From: Streptomyces sp. MUM 203J
GTDB lineage: Bacteria > Actinomycetota > Actinomycetes > Streptomycetales > Streptomycetaceae
Assembly (NCBI RefSeq): GCF_022414595.1
Contig: NZ_JADWYO010000013.1
Span: forward strand, 1-64,000
Direction: 5' to 3'
DNA: 64,000 nucleotides
Shown: one piece after another, positions 37,501 through 49,995 of the stretch
Numbering within the stretch: the stretch's first letter is position 1
How the letters are laid out: every line of letters begins with the position of its first letter
Notes under the pieces: generated by a model
Seen by the model: the letters and a program-made list of their open reading frames with translations, nothing else
Database searches by the model: none
Told to the model about the DNA's origin: nothing
Program-made: the position numbers and the translations under genes

Positions 37501-38765
37501 TCGCGCGCCCCTGTGACACCCAACTGTGGCTCCGTCCTGCAAGAGTCCATCGCCTTGCGGTTTCGTTCAAACCACGCAAGCTGCTGGTCGGAAGGCAGGG
37601 ACTTAACCCGCTGCGCCAAGGCGGCTTCCTCAGGGGCGAAACGACCACTCACTGCGTCCGCAGGCACTCCGGCTGTAATGTAGAGCCATGCAGCCAGCGG
37701 TCCTGCGGCGACGACTGCAGGGTAGGGGTCACCCTTCAACGCGCAGTCGGGGGGCACCGGGAGCAAGCCCGAAACAAGGCCACCGGAAATGTCCTCGGCA
37801 CTGGCATTAGTGGCGATGCCGAGTTTCGATGCATCAGGCCCAGGGCTGGCCGCCATGGTTAGGGTGGCCGGGACCTGAACTCCAGCCTTTCTCAGCCTCT
37901 CGGCGGCCTTCCGGGCATCATGACGAACCGTTTCCTGGTCCTCAACCTCTGGCCAGAGACAGATTCTCGGCTGTCCGGATTCATCGCACACGAGTGTGTG
38001 CGATGATCGGCCCAACACAGGCTCGGGTCCTAGGTCGCGCACTACGAACCATGACGAGGTCAGACCACTGGCAACGAGAGCACTGGCGGCCACCAGCGGC
38101 CATGCAGTACGGCGGAAGCAAATCAGGGTCAGGGCTGCACAGGAAACCCCCGAAGTGAAGAGGAGGGCACCAAGCACGGCCCGACTGTCCAACGATGTGT
38201 CGACAGCGCAGCAGCTGCTCAAACCGCCGCCCACAAGATGCCTGAGCCAGAAAGTACCCCACGACGCCGGATAGGCATTGACGAAGAAGCTACTGACCAA
38301 GGCAAGAGGAGCTGCCATCACCCCGGGCAGTACACGACCGATGATGTAACCGACAAGCGCGTTTGCGACCAGGACCGCTGCAATGACTACCAGAATTCCG
38401 AGATGAGGAAGGCCAAACGGCACGTCAGCTGCGATCGCAGATGTAAGGAGGGCAGCGGCGATACCAAGAAACCCCAAGGCCAAGACGGGAGTCAGAACTG
38501 GGATTGCCGAGCCCAGCGGCCCTCGCACGGGAGCCTGATCGAAAATACGTCCTTTTGTGAGGCGGGCCCCCTCCCATGCAGCACAGGCCGCGCATGCCGC
38601 ACTGACGAACGGGAGGGCGAAGGAGGCGCTCCCAGTAACCGACGGCCAATAATGAGGCGTCACCCAGGTAGAGAGATCGTCACCGAGGGCAAGAAAGATG
38701 AACCCAACCAGCAGAGGAAGGAGGGGAGTTGCTGAAGAAGACCTGATGAGGGTACGCAAGAGCAC
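37497..38765 (-). CDS. ABC transporter membrane protein with large extracytoplasmic C-terminal domain
   Basis: A 422-residue protein. About eight hydrophobic spans fill residues 1-245 (e.g. LLPLLVGFIFLALG; LGILVVIAAVLVANALVGYI). A soluble C-terminal part of about 175 residues begins DLGPEPVLGRSSHTLVCDES and contains PRICLWPEVED, a motif I recall from other Streptomyces permease-like proteins. A Cys pair (SSCC) occurs in the membrane part. It starts with GTG 2 bp after the ATPase stop and overlaps the next gene. It probably forms the membrane channel of an ABC system of unknown substrate. Confidence 0.75.
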   Translation of the reverse strand: MLLRTLIRSSSATPLLPLLVGFIFLALGDDLSTWVTPHYWPSVTGSASFALPFVSAACAACAAWEGARLTKGRIFDQAPVRGPLGSAIPVLTPVLALGFLGIAAALLTSAIAADVPFGLPHLGILVVIAAVLVANALVGYIIGRVLPGVMAAPLALVSSFFVNAYPASWGTFWLRHLVGGGLSSCCAVDTSLDSRAVLGALLFTSGVSCAALTLICFRRTAWPLVAASALVASGLTSSWFVVRDLGPEPVLGRSSHTLVCDESGQPRICLWPEVEDQETVRHDARKAAERLRKAGVQVPATLTMAASPGPDASKLGIATNASAEDISGGLVSGLLPVPPDCALKGDPYPAVVAAGPLAAWLYITAGVPADAVSGRFAPEEAALAQRVKSLPSDQQLAWFERNRKAMDSCRTEPQLGVTGARE

Positions 38766-38767
38766 GC

Positions 38768-39520
38768 TTAAGCCTCCCGGTCAACAAGCTTGGCGTACGC
38801 CATTTCAGCACTCTCCCGTGGGGAGGTGGCACTCTCGGCCAAGGCGTGAAATTCCTGGCTACTTCCCTGGAACTGAACCACGCCTGCATCGAGGACCACC
38901 ACCTCCTGATAGAGATCGGCCAAATCCTCTGTCTGGTGCGTCGAGATCACAACTTTCACCGACTGGCTGAGCTCAGCCACGAGTTCCCGAAAGACTGCGC
39001 GCTGCCGGGGATCGAGGCCAGCCGTAGGCTCGTCCATCAGGATAATTTCGCTCTGATGGGTGAGGGCTCCAGCGATCCCCATGCGGCGTAGTTGACCGCC
39101 GGAGACTTGGTGACTCTTACGGTTGGCCAACTTCTCCAGTCGCAGGCTCCTAATCGCTCCATCGGAAGCCTGCCAGGCTTCAGCCCGAGAGAGGCCCTTC
39201 AGCCACCCAGCGTAGGCCACCTGTTCCCGCACAGTGAGCCCGGGAAATGGGGTGATCTGCTGTGGAATCCAGGCGACGGCACGGCGATATCGTGCTCGAT
39301 CGCGACGCGTGGTGGCTTCAACTCCGTTCCAGCTGACGGTGCCTTTGGAGGGCTTCAGGTGGGAGGCTGCCACAGCCATCAGAGTAGATTTCCCAGCTCC
39401 GTTCGGGCCGAGGAGAACGGTGGAGGCACCCTCAATCTGTGTGGAGAAATTCGAAAATACCTCGGTCTTTCGTCCATACCGAAAGGAGAGATCTGCGAAG
39501 ATCAGAGCCATGGCGCACAT
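38768..39520 (-). CDS. ABC transporter ATP-binding protein
   Basis: A 250-residue ABC ATPase: Walker A GPNGAGKSTLM (about residue 40), Q-loop IPQQITPFPGLT, signature VSGGQLRRMGIAG, Walker B IILMDEPTAGLDP and H-loop ISTHQTEDLADL. The compact exporter-like domain (DrrA/CcmA type) suggests export or antibiotic/bacteriocin self-protection rather than uptake. The ATG at 39520 has a G-rich upstream; a second ATG three codons later is possible. It is the first of three coupled genes. A hairpin separates it from secreted protein B upstream. Confidence 0.85.
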   Translation of the reverse strand: MCAMALIFADLSFRYGRKTEVFSNFSTQIEGASTVLLGPNGAGKSTLMAVAASHLKPSKGTVSWNGVEATTRRDRARYRRAVAWIPQQITPFPGLTVREQVAYAGWLKGLSRAEAWQASDGAIRSLRLEKLANRKSHQVSGGQLRRMGIAGALTHQSEIILMDEPTAGLDPRQRAVFRELVAELSQSVKVVISTHQTEDLADLYQEVVVLDAGVVQFQGSSQEFHALAESATSPRESAEMAYAKLVDREA

Positions 39521-39571
39521 TCCGCTGCCCCCTTGGAGGGGCAGCTCTTTGGGATGGTTCGGTGGAAGTGT

Positions 39572-39604
39572 GCGCCCCGGCGAGATGCCTCGTCGCCGGG
39601 GCGC
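39572..39604 (-). terminator. Strong hairpin after secreted protein B
   Basis: A perfect 12-bp inverted repeat (gcgccccggcga / tcgccggggcgc) with a 9-base loop lies 18 bases beyond the stop of protein B and before the ABC ATPase start. It probably ends or limits transcription so that protein B is made in excess over the transporter. Confidence 0.75.
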
Positions 39605-39942
39605 AGGCAGTGTTCTCAGGATCAGTACTGCACGTTTACCCTATTCACGTTCAGGATGCCGTTGGGGCTGTAACCCTCAAGCTTGAAATAGTAGGTTCCA
39701 GCCGCCATGCCTCCCCAGTAGACACGGTTGCAGTAGTTGGACCGGTGTCCCTTGTTCTCGTCGGGGCCGAAGACATCCTTCCAGAGGGTCAGCCCAGCGC
39801 TGCGGAAGGGCTCAGAGGAAGTACGGCAACCGCTGAAGCCGACCGAAGTACTGACGTTGTCACGGTTGCTGTCGTTCCACCGTCTCGACTCCTTGGTGGG
39901 TATCCAATCTTCGATGTAGGACGACCACGAGCCCTCAGCGTA

Positions 39943-40820
39943 AGGGCTGTCCCGTAACTGCTGGTCACGGGTGGGATGATCTTGGTGTGGCTGGTGTGAT
40001 CACGGCGTCGGAGCCGTCCTGGATAGCCCCGTTCACCGGGCTGAGCCCGCGCGCCTTTGGGAAGCTGGTGACCGTGTTGCGGCGCGAGGGTGCGGACGCG
40101 GTCCGCAAGGGCCGGCCATGGAGCCTTCCGCTGGAGGACCGGGCCCTGCTGGTCGCCGCGTACTGGCGCACAAACCTGACGATGCGGCAGCTCGCCCCGC
40201 TGTTCGGGGTGTCCAAGTCGGCGGCGGACCGGATCATCGACCACCTCGGGCCGATGCTCGCGCTCCAGCCCCGCAAACGGTTCGCCAAGGACACCGTGCT
40301 CATCGTGGACGGCACCCTGGTCCCCACCCGCGACCACACCATCGCCGAGCAGTCGAAGAACTACCGGTACTCCACCAACCACCAGGTCGTCATCGACGCC
40401 GACACCCGCCTGGTCGTCGTGGTCGGCCGGCCGCTCGCCGGAAACCGCAACGACTGCAAGGCATGGGAGGAATCCGGCGCCAAAGCCGCCGTCGGCAACA
40501 CGCTGACGATCGCCGATGGCGGCTACCCGGGCACCGGACTCGTCATGCCCCATCGTCGACGAAAGGGCGAAGACCTGCCCGAGTGGAAGCAGGCGCACAA
40601 CAAGTCCCACAAGCAGGTCCGGGCCCGCGTCGAGCACGTCTTCGCCCGCATGAAGACCTGGAAGATCCTCCGCGACTGCCGCCTCAGAGGCGACGGCGTC
40701 CACCACGCCATGCTCGGCATCGCCCGGATGCACAACCTCGCCCTCGCCGGATAGGCCAGCGAGCCATACGTCAGCCCGCCATGCCCGAGACGACTCGAAG
40801 ATCATTTACGGGACAGCCCT
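39943..40820. mobile_element. Intact IS5-family-like insertion sequence (878 bp)
   Basis: Perfect 15-bp terminal inverted repeats (agggctgtcccgtaa) bound a single transposase gene, and TA is duplicated at 39941-39942 and 40821-40822. The perfect ends and target duplication indicate a recent, probably active insertion. The TA target and single ORF suit the IS427-like part of the IS5 family. Confidence 0.93.
39987..40754 (+). CDS. IS5-family transposase (DDE_Tnp_4 type)
   Basis: A 255-residue transposase starting with GTG. An N-terminal HTH region (LTMRQLAPLFGVSKSAADRI) precedes the DDE domain: first Asp in VLIVDGTLVPTRD, second Asp in TLTIADGGYPGTG, and Glu in RARVEHVFARMKTWKILRD. The frame is intact. 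It occupies nearly all of the element and is transcribed opposite to the gene it interrupts. Confidence 0.92.
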   Translation: MAGVITASEPSWIAPFTGLSPRAFGKLVTVLRREGADAVRKGRPWSLPLEDRALLVAAYWRTNLTMRQLAPLFGVSKSAADRIIDHLGPMLALQPRKRFAKDTVLIVDGTLVPTRDHTIAEQSKNYRYSTNHQVVIDADTRLVVVVGRPLAGNRNDCKAWEESGAKAAVGNTLTIADGGYPGTGLVMPHRRRKGEDLPEWKQAHNKSHKQVRARVEHVFARMKTWKILRDCRLRGDGVHHAMLGIARMHNLALAG

Positions 40821-40903
40821 TAGGCTGGCGTCCCAGCGGCTATACCCAACAGTGCGACGCCTGTGACAAGGGCGCGTGTTACACGTCGGTTGCTTGTGTT
40901 CAT

Positions 40904-41286
40904 GCCTGTCCAATCTGCCCATGTAGATCACACCTGACAGCACGCAAGGAGAGGGCAAGGCATGGAGCCGCTCCCCCAGAGCACGCGTGTTGCCGATGTG
41001 CTCAGCGATCCACGCGGGACTCTATCTTCGTGTGATCAACATGCGACTAAGTGTTCGACAGTTTGGCCTGATTTAACGGAAGGTTTGGCGCGTATGGCGA
41101 GCTTCCTGGGAACGGTTACGAGTCGAGTAGCGCCTTGAGAGGGACGCGTGATGCAAGGCAGCCTGTTGAACCGTTCCGGGTTCGGTAGGGACTCGATGGA
41201 GAGGGTTGGTGGCGTCGGGCTCGTTGTCCGGGCACAGTGCCGCGCGGGATGATCAGCGGACGGTTTTCCGACGGAAGGGTTGTCCC
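40904..41286. other. Gap between split gene B and the DQSWGP peptide gene
   Basis: These 383 lower-GC bases hold the upstream region of gene B on the minus strand and one candidate small gene (40962-41138, listed separately). I see no other gene. The stretch is a likely divergent promoter region. Confidence 0.5.
40962..41138 (+). CDS. Candidate 58-residue small ORF with a TTA codon
   Basis: The ATG at 40962 follows AAGGAGAGG at good spacing. The product (MEPLPQSTRVADVLSDPRGT then LSSCDQHATK) ends at TGA 41138 and contains one in-frame TTA Leu codon (PDLTEG). There is no signal peptide or known motif. Codon use is not strongly GC-biased, which fits the surrounding low-GC DNA but weakens the case for a real gene. 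Divergent from gene B. Confidence 0.3.
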   Translation: MEPLPQSTRVADVLSDPRGTLSSCDQHATKCSTVWPDLTEGLARMASFLGTVTSRVAP

Positions 41287-41475
41287 ATGCGGTTCAGAGC
41301 GGCGGTTGTCGGCGTCCTCCTGGCGGCGTGCGCCGTCTGCGTGGAGGGTCTCGGCGGTGGTGTGTTCGACGCGTGGGACCAGAGCTGGGGGCCGGTGCTG
41401 GCTGAAGGAGAGGACGGCGCAGGCCGTGGTATCCATGACGGAGTAGACCAGAGCTGGGGACCAAGGCCCCTGTAG
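41287..41475 (+). CDS. 62-residue secreted peptide with duplicated DQSWGP motif
   Basis: The ATG at 41287 opens a signal-peptide-like start (MRFRAAVVGVLLAACAV). The remainder is acidic and Gly-rich with two copies of DQSWGP: AWDQSWGPVLAEG and GVDQSWGPRPL at the very C terminus. The repeat is exact at DNA level over 14 bases (41377-41390 and 41446-41459). A strong terminator follows 34 bases after the stop. Short leader plus repeated core-like motif is reminiscent of a RiPP or signalling-peptide precursor, but no modifying enzyme is adjacent. Function unknown. Confidence 0.55.
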   Translation: MRFRAAVVGVLLAACAVCVEGLGGGVFDAWDQSWGPVLAEGEDGAGRGIHDGVDQSWGPRPL

Positions 41476-41508
41476 GCGCGATTCCGCGAGTTCGAGGGTG
41501 ACATAGCC

Positions 41509-41540
41509 AAGGCCCCGACCGGATGGATGGTCGGGGCCTT
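41509..41540. terminator. Intrinsic terminator
   Basis: A perfect 12-bp inverted repeat (aaggccccgacc / ggtcggggcctt) with an 8-base loop lies between the peptide gene and the convergent DUF4352-type gene. The AA/TT ends suit both directions. Confidence 0.85.
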
Positions 41541-41615
41541 CGGTGGCTTCTGTCTCCGGGCACGCCGGACAAGCCCCCCATCATGAGCCATGTGCGGCTC
41601 CTGCACAGCCGGTGG

Positions 41616-42269
41616 TCAGGACACGTCGCCGCGGACCGGATCGCCGAACAGGCCCTCGGTGTACGTGACGTACTTCGGGGTGAAGTCGCCCTTCCCGGTG
41701 ATGGTGCCGGTGATGTTCTCCCCGGGGGCCAGTTCCACGGTGTCGATCTGGTTCTTGTCCGCGGCCAGTTCGTGGGTGTGCTTGCCGCCGCCTGTGTCGG
41801 TGATGGCGAAGTACAGCGGGTTGATGCTGATGCTCTTGTCGCTGTTGTTGGTGATGGTCACGGACACGCTGGTGTAAGTGCCGCCGTCGTGAAGGATGCT
41901 CGGGGTGAACGCCGTCTTCATCGCGGCGACCTTCACCGGCTCTTCCTTCACCGGCTCTTCCTTGGCCGGCTCCGGCTCCGGTTCTGCCTTCGGTTCGGCG
42001 GGGGCGGCCGGTGGCTTCTCCGGAGCGGGCGCGGCGCTCTTGGGCGCGGCCTTGTCGTCAGGGCTGGTGTCGGCGCCGCCGACGAGGGCGCCCACGATGA
42101 CCATGAGGAGGACGGCCCCGCCGAAGATGCTGCCGAGGACGATGGCCACGATGGCTCCGGCTGACATGCCCTTCTTGGGAGGCGGGGGTGGCGGGTAGGG
42201 GGCGTAGGGCTGGCCGGGCTGCATCGCGTAGGGAGGCTGCTGGGGCGGGCCGGGTGGCTGCTGGTTCAC
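41616..42269 (-). CDS. Membrane-anchored DUF4352-type extracytoplasmic protein
   Basis: A 217-residue protein starting with GTG after AGGGGA. The Pro/Gln-rich N terminus (PPGPPQQPPYAMQPGQPYAP) is cytoplasmic and typical of actinobacterial membrane proteins. A single transmembrane helix follows (GAIVAIVLGSIFGGAVLLMV), then an Ala/Pro/Glu/Lys-rich linker. A C-terminal Ig-like domain has YTSVSVTITNNSDKSISINP, the telokin-like/DUF4352 pattern. The role is unknown; family members bind surface partners or affect stress responses. It lies 176 bp downstream of the vWA gene on the same strand. Confidence 0.8.
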   Translation of the reverse strand: MNQQPPGPPQQPPYAMQPGQPYAPYPPPPPPKKGMSAGAIVAIVLGSIFGGAVLLMVIVGALVGGADTSPDDKAAPKSAAPAPEKPPAAPAEPKAEPEPEPAKEEPVKEEPVKVAAMKTAFTPSILHDGGTYTSVSVTITNNSDKSISINPLYFAITDTGGGKHTHELAADKNQIDTVELAPGENITGTITGKGDFTPKYVTYTEGLFGDPVRGDVS

Positions 42270-42445
42270 GGGTGTCCCCTGGCGGTGTTGGTGGTGGGGG
42301 GTGCCGCCGTGAACGTAGCGCAGAGGGTGGGTGGTTGGTGGTTGGTGGCTGGTTCTGGTGATCTGCGCCCGAAGGGTGTCCCGCCCCGTGCAGGTGTTGT
42401 CCGTATGGGGCAGCCTGCCATCCGCGCCCTGCCGGACCCCGTGGT

Positions 42446-43165
42446 TTACGGGCGTACGATGCCCTGCGCCCGGGCGGCCGACAGCCAGGACGGGAACTCC
42501 CCCAGCAGACGGTCGTACAGGACGTCGTCCGGAACCCGGCGCGGGTCGTGGCCTGCGTGGAAGAAGCCCGCGTTGTCGACCGGCCGCCTGGCGGGCACCG
42601 GCAGGTCGTCGAGCTTGCGCAGGAAGTCGAACTGGCGGCTGTGCGGGTCTCCGAAGCCCACGAACTGCCAGAAGAGCGGCAGCCGGGCCGCTTTGCACAG
42701 CCATTTCTCGGCGGCGGGGCGGCTGACGGGGCCGCCGTCCGTCTGGAAGACGACCAGGGCGGGGGCGTCCGCACCGCTGTCCAGGTAGTGGTCGATCACG
42801 GCGTCCATGGCCAGGTGGTAGCTGGTCTTCCCCATGTGTCCGAGCCCGGCCACGATCCGGTCGATACGGCCCTGGTGGTCGGCCAGGCCGATGGTGGTCT
42901 CGGCGTCCACGTCCGTGGAGAAGAAGACCACCGGGACCTGCCCGTCGTCGTCCAGGTTCGCGGACAGCCCCAGCACCCGGTCGGCCAGGGCCTGCACGCT
43001 GCCGTCCTGGTAGTAGGGGCGCATCGAGCCGGAGTAGTCGACGACCAGGTAGACCGCGGCCCTCTGCCCTTCCAGTCCGTGCTTGCGCAGCGAGACGCCC
43101 GCGCGCCGGTAGAGGTCCACCAGCGCGGGCGCGGTCTGCTGCACCTTCTGGAGGCTGATCGGCAT
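42446..43165 (-). CDS. vWA-domain protein (TerF/TerY-like)
   Basis: A 239-residue cytoplasmic von Willebrand factor A protein. The MIDAS metal site is VVDYSGSMRPYY (DxSxS), with further ligands in HMGKTSYHLAMD (Thr) and VFQTDGGPVSRP (Asp). The start LQKVQQTAPALVDLYRRAGV and the ending DVLYDRLLGEFPSWLSAARA are typical of the vWA proteins encoded with ter (tellurite/stress) genes. No terD-like gene is present in the window, so it is a stand-alone copy. Binding partner unknown. Confidence 0.88.
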   Translation of the reverse strand: MPISLQKVQQTAPALVDLYRRAGVSLRKHGLEGQRAAVYLVVDYSGSMRPYYQDGSVQALADRVLGLSANLDDDGQVPVVFFSTDVDAETTIGLADHQGRIDRIVAGLGHMGKTSYHLAMDAVIDHYLDSGADAPALVVFQTDGGPVSRPAAEKWLCKAARLPLFWQFVGFGDPHSRQFDFLRKLDDLPVPARRPVDNAGFFHAGHDPRRVPDDVLYDRLLGEFPSWLSAARAQGIVRP

Positions 43166-43493
43166 GAGTGACTCCCTTCCCCGCGAGGGACGTTACGCCA
43201 CCGCCGCCGGGCACGGGCCGCAACCGCCGCCGCTCGCCACGGCCCGGCACCGGTCACCACCAGGCCCGCCGCCGCCACCGGCCTGGTGCCGACCGCAGCA
43301 CGGTGCCGGCCCCCGAAGCACGGTGCCGAGGGGCGGGGAGGGCCGGGAGGAACGGCAGACGGAGCGGGAAAGGCGCAGCGCCTGCCATGGGTCCGGTCGG
43401 GGACTTGGCAGGCGCTGCTGTGTTCCGCACGCCGTTGTACGGGACGTTCCTCGGGGGCCCGGGGGCCCGACAGGCCCGGAAGGGCCCGGTCCG
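43166..43493. other. Intergenic region between vWA gene and gltD
   Basis: No gene is apparent in these 328 bases. They hold the vWA promoter and leader, and the hairpin at 43376-43417 downstream of gltD. Confidence 0.6.
43376..43417 (-). terminator. gltBD terminator
   Basis: A perfect 12-bp inverted repeat (cagcgcctgcca / tggcaggcgctg) with an 18-base loop, 77 bases after the gltD stop. Confidence 0.65.
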
Positions 43494-44949
43494 TCAGACC
43501 GCGAGCGCGCGGTCCGTCGGGCGGATCGGGGCCGGCAGGTCGCTGGCGCCCGTCAGGTACCGGTCCACGCCGCGGGCGGCGGAACGGCCCTCGGCGATGG
43601 CCCAGACGATGAGGGACTGGCCGCGGCCGGCGTCACCGGCGACGAAGACACCCGGCACGTTGGTCTGGAAGTCGGCGTCACGGGCGATGTTACCCCGCGC
43701 GTCGAGGTCCAGACCAAACTGCTCGACGAGACCGTTCTCCCGGTCGGTGCCGGTGAAGCCCATGGCGAGGGTGACCAGCTGGGCCGGGATCTTCCGCTCC
43801 GTGCCCGGCCTCTGCGTCAGCTTCCCGTCCGCGAACTCCACCTCGACCATGTGGAGCCACTGGACGTTGCCGTCCTCGTCGCCCTCGAAGTGGGTGGTGG
43901 AGACGGAGTAGACCCGCTCGCCGCCCTCCTCGTGGGCCGAGGTGACCTTGTACAGCATGGGAAAGGTCGGCCACGGCTGGGCCGCCGCGTCCCGCTCCTC
44001 GCCAGGCCTGGGCATGATCTCGAGCTGGGTGACCGAGGCCGCGCCCTGCCGGTGGGCGGTGCCGACGCAGTCCGCACCGGTGTCGCCGCCGCCGATGACG
44101 ACGACGTGCTTGCCCTCGGCCGAGAGGGGCGGGGTGACGAAGTCGCCCTCCTGCACCTTGTTGGCGAGCGGCAGGTACTCCATCGCCTGGTGGATGCCCT
44201 TGAGCTCCCGGCCCGGGACGGGCAGGTCGCGGGCGGTGGTCGCGCCGGCAGCGATGACCACGGCGTCGTACCGCTTGCGCAGGTCCGTGGCCTTCAGGTC
44301 GCGGCCGATCTCGATGCCGGTGCGGAAGCGGGTGCCCTCGGCGCGCATCTGCTCGATACGGCGGTTGATGTGCCGCTTCTCCATCTTGAACTCGGGGATG
44401 CCGTAGCGCAGCAGCCCGCCGACGCGGTCGGCGCGCTCGTACACGGCCACCGTGTGGCCGGCCCGGGTGAGCTGCTGGGCGGCGGCCAGACCGGCGGGGC
44501 CGGAGCCGATGACGGCAACGGTCTTGCCGGACAGGCGCTCCGGGGGCTGCGGGGCGACGTTCCCCGAGTCCCACGCCTTGTCGATGATGGAGACCTCGAC
44601 GTTCTTGATGGTGACGGCCGGCTGGTTGATGCCGAGCACGCACGCCGACTCGCAGGGTGCCGGGCAGAGCCGCCCGGTGAACTCCGGGAAGTTGTTGGTG
44701 GCGTGCAGCCGCTCGTAGGCGGCGCCCCAGTCCTCACGGTAGGCGTAGTCGTTCCACTCGGGGATCAGGTTCCCCAGCGGGCAGCCGTTGTGGCAGAACG
44801 GGATGCCGCAGTCCATGCAGCGGGACGCCTGCTTGCTGATGATCGGCAGCAGGGAGCCCGGGACGTAGACCTCGTTCCAGTCCTTGACCCGTTCCTCGAC
44901 CGGGCGGGACTGCGCGACCTCGCGGCCGTGGTTCAGAAAGCCCTTGGGG

Positions 44950-44957
<8 letters not shown>
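43494..44957 (-). CDS. gltD: Glutamate synthase small subunit (NADPH)
   Basis: A 487-residue beta subunit. It takes electrons from NADPH through FAD and passes them to the large subunit for reductive transfer of the glutamine amide to 2-oxoglutarate. The N-terminal Fe-S-binding domain has [20 protein letters not shown] and [13 protein letters not shown]. The FAD motif is [15 protein letters not shown], the NADPH motif [14 protein letters not shown], and the end is [20 protein letters not shown]. Its start overlaps the gltB stop by 8 bases, as usual for this pair. Confidence 0.97.
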
Positions 44958-49521
<4,564 letters not shown>

Positions 49522-49995
49522 CGGCTCTCCCGTCGTCGTCGTGGCATGTGCAGGTGCCAGAGGGACGACGTTGGCCCTCCGCGAAATTTCGTGCAGGTTA
49601 CATGATGGAACGGTTCTCGGAAAATGGATAGTCCGTTCCAGCATGCGGACACCGCGCGGAGCGGCGCCCCTGGGTATGACAGATGTCCGACAGCAGTCCG
49701 ACCGGTATCTGAGGGGGGAGGCAGCGCGCGTACGGGACGTGGATGACGTCCGCAGCCCTGCCGGCGGAATGCGGGCTTCATTGCCCGCGGCGCTTACGGC
49801 TCATGCCCCGGGATGAGGGAATCGAAACCGTCGCGTAACGGCTACTTATGCAGCGACCCGCAAAGTGTCCCACCGTGCGGGCGATCCCGCCATTGGAGCT
49901 TCATCACAACGCGCGACCGCCGCCGCTGACTGCGACGACGGCCGCGCGTTGCCCGGCTTCCGGCCGGGCAGCGGCCCCGAAGGACGCCTCCTCGG
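49522..49995. other. gltB upstream region
   Basis: There is no supported gene in these 474 bases, which form the gltB promoter region and the stretch downstream of the VIT1-like gene. Visible structure: the palindrome cgaaatttcg (49582-49591), a GTTAC-n6-GAACG pair (49597-49612), and the 8-bp inverted repeat tggaacgg / ccgttcca (49606-49640). A 46-codon open frame (49677-49816) lacks a convincing ribosome binding site. Confidence 0.55.
49582..49640. promoter_or_regulatory. Clustered palindromes at the gltB promoter
   Basis: A perfect 10-bp palindrome (cgaaatttcg), a GTTAC-n6-GAACG element partly like a GlnR site, and an 8-bp inverted repeat with a 19-base gap lie within 60 bases just upstream of gltB. 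Their clustering suggests regulator binding, but no specific regulator can be assigned. Confidence 0.4.

Larger units (their letters stand above)
39622..40903 (-). pseudogene. Small secreted protein B, split by an IS5-like element
   Basis: The start codon at 40903 begins MNTSNRRVTRALVTGVALL then GIAAGTPA, a complete signal peptide, up to 40823. The gene then meets the IS. Past the element (39943-40820) and one TA duplicate, the frame continues exactly as YAEGSWSSYIEDWIP, ESRRWNDSNRDNVSTSVGF, SGC, DVFGPDENKGHRSNYCNRVY and YWGGMAAGTYYFKLE to TGA 39622. The rejoined gene would encode about 130 residues. It parallels protein A (36435-36851) motif for motif, including two Cys. As it stands the mature part lacks a start and signal, so the gene is inactive. 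Confidence 0.85.

Noticed and set aside
36435..40903. Lactococcin-972-type bacteriocin locus
   Set aside because: The secreted-protein plus ABC layout is similar, but the mature proteins are about 100 residues with two Cys and lack the lactococcin-972 sequence pattern.
49677..49816. 46-codon ORF upstream of gltB
   Set aside because: No convincing ribosome binding site or signal; codon bias is not decisive.
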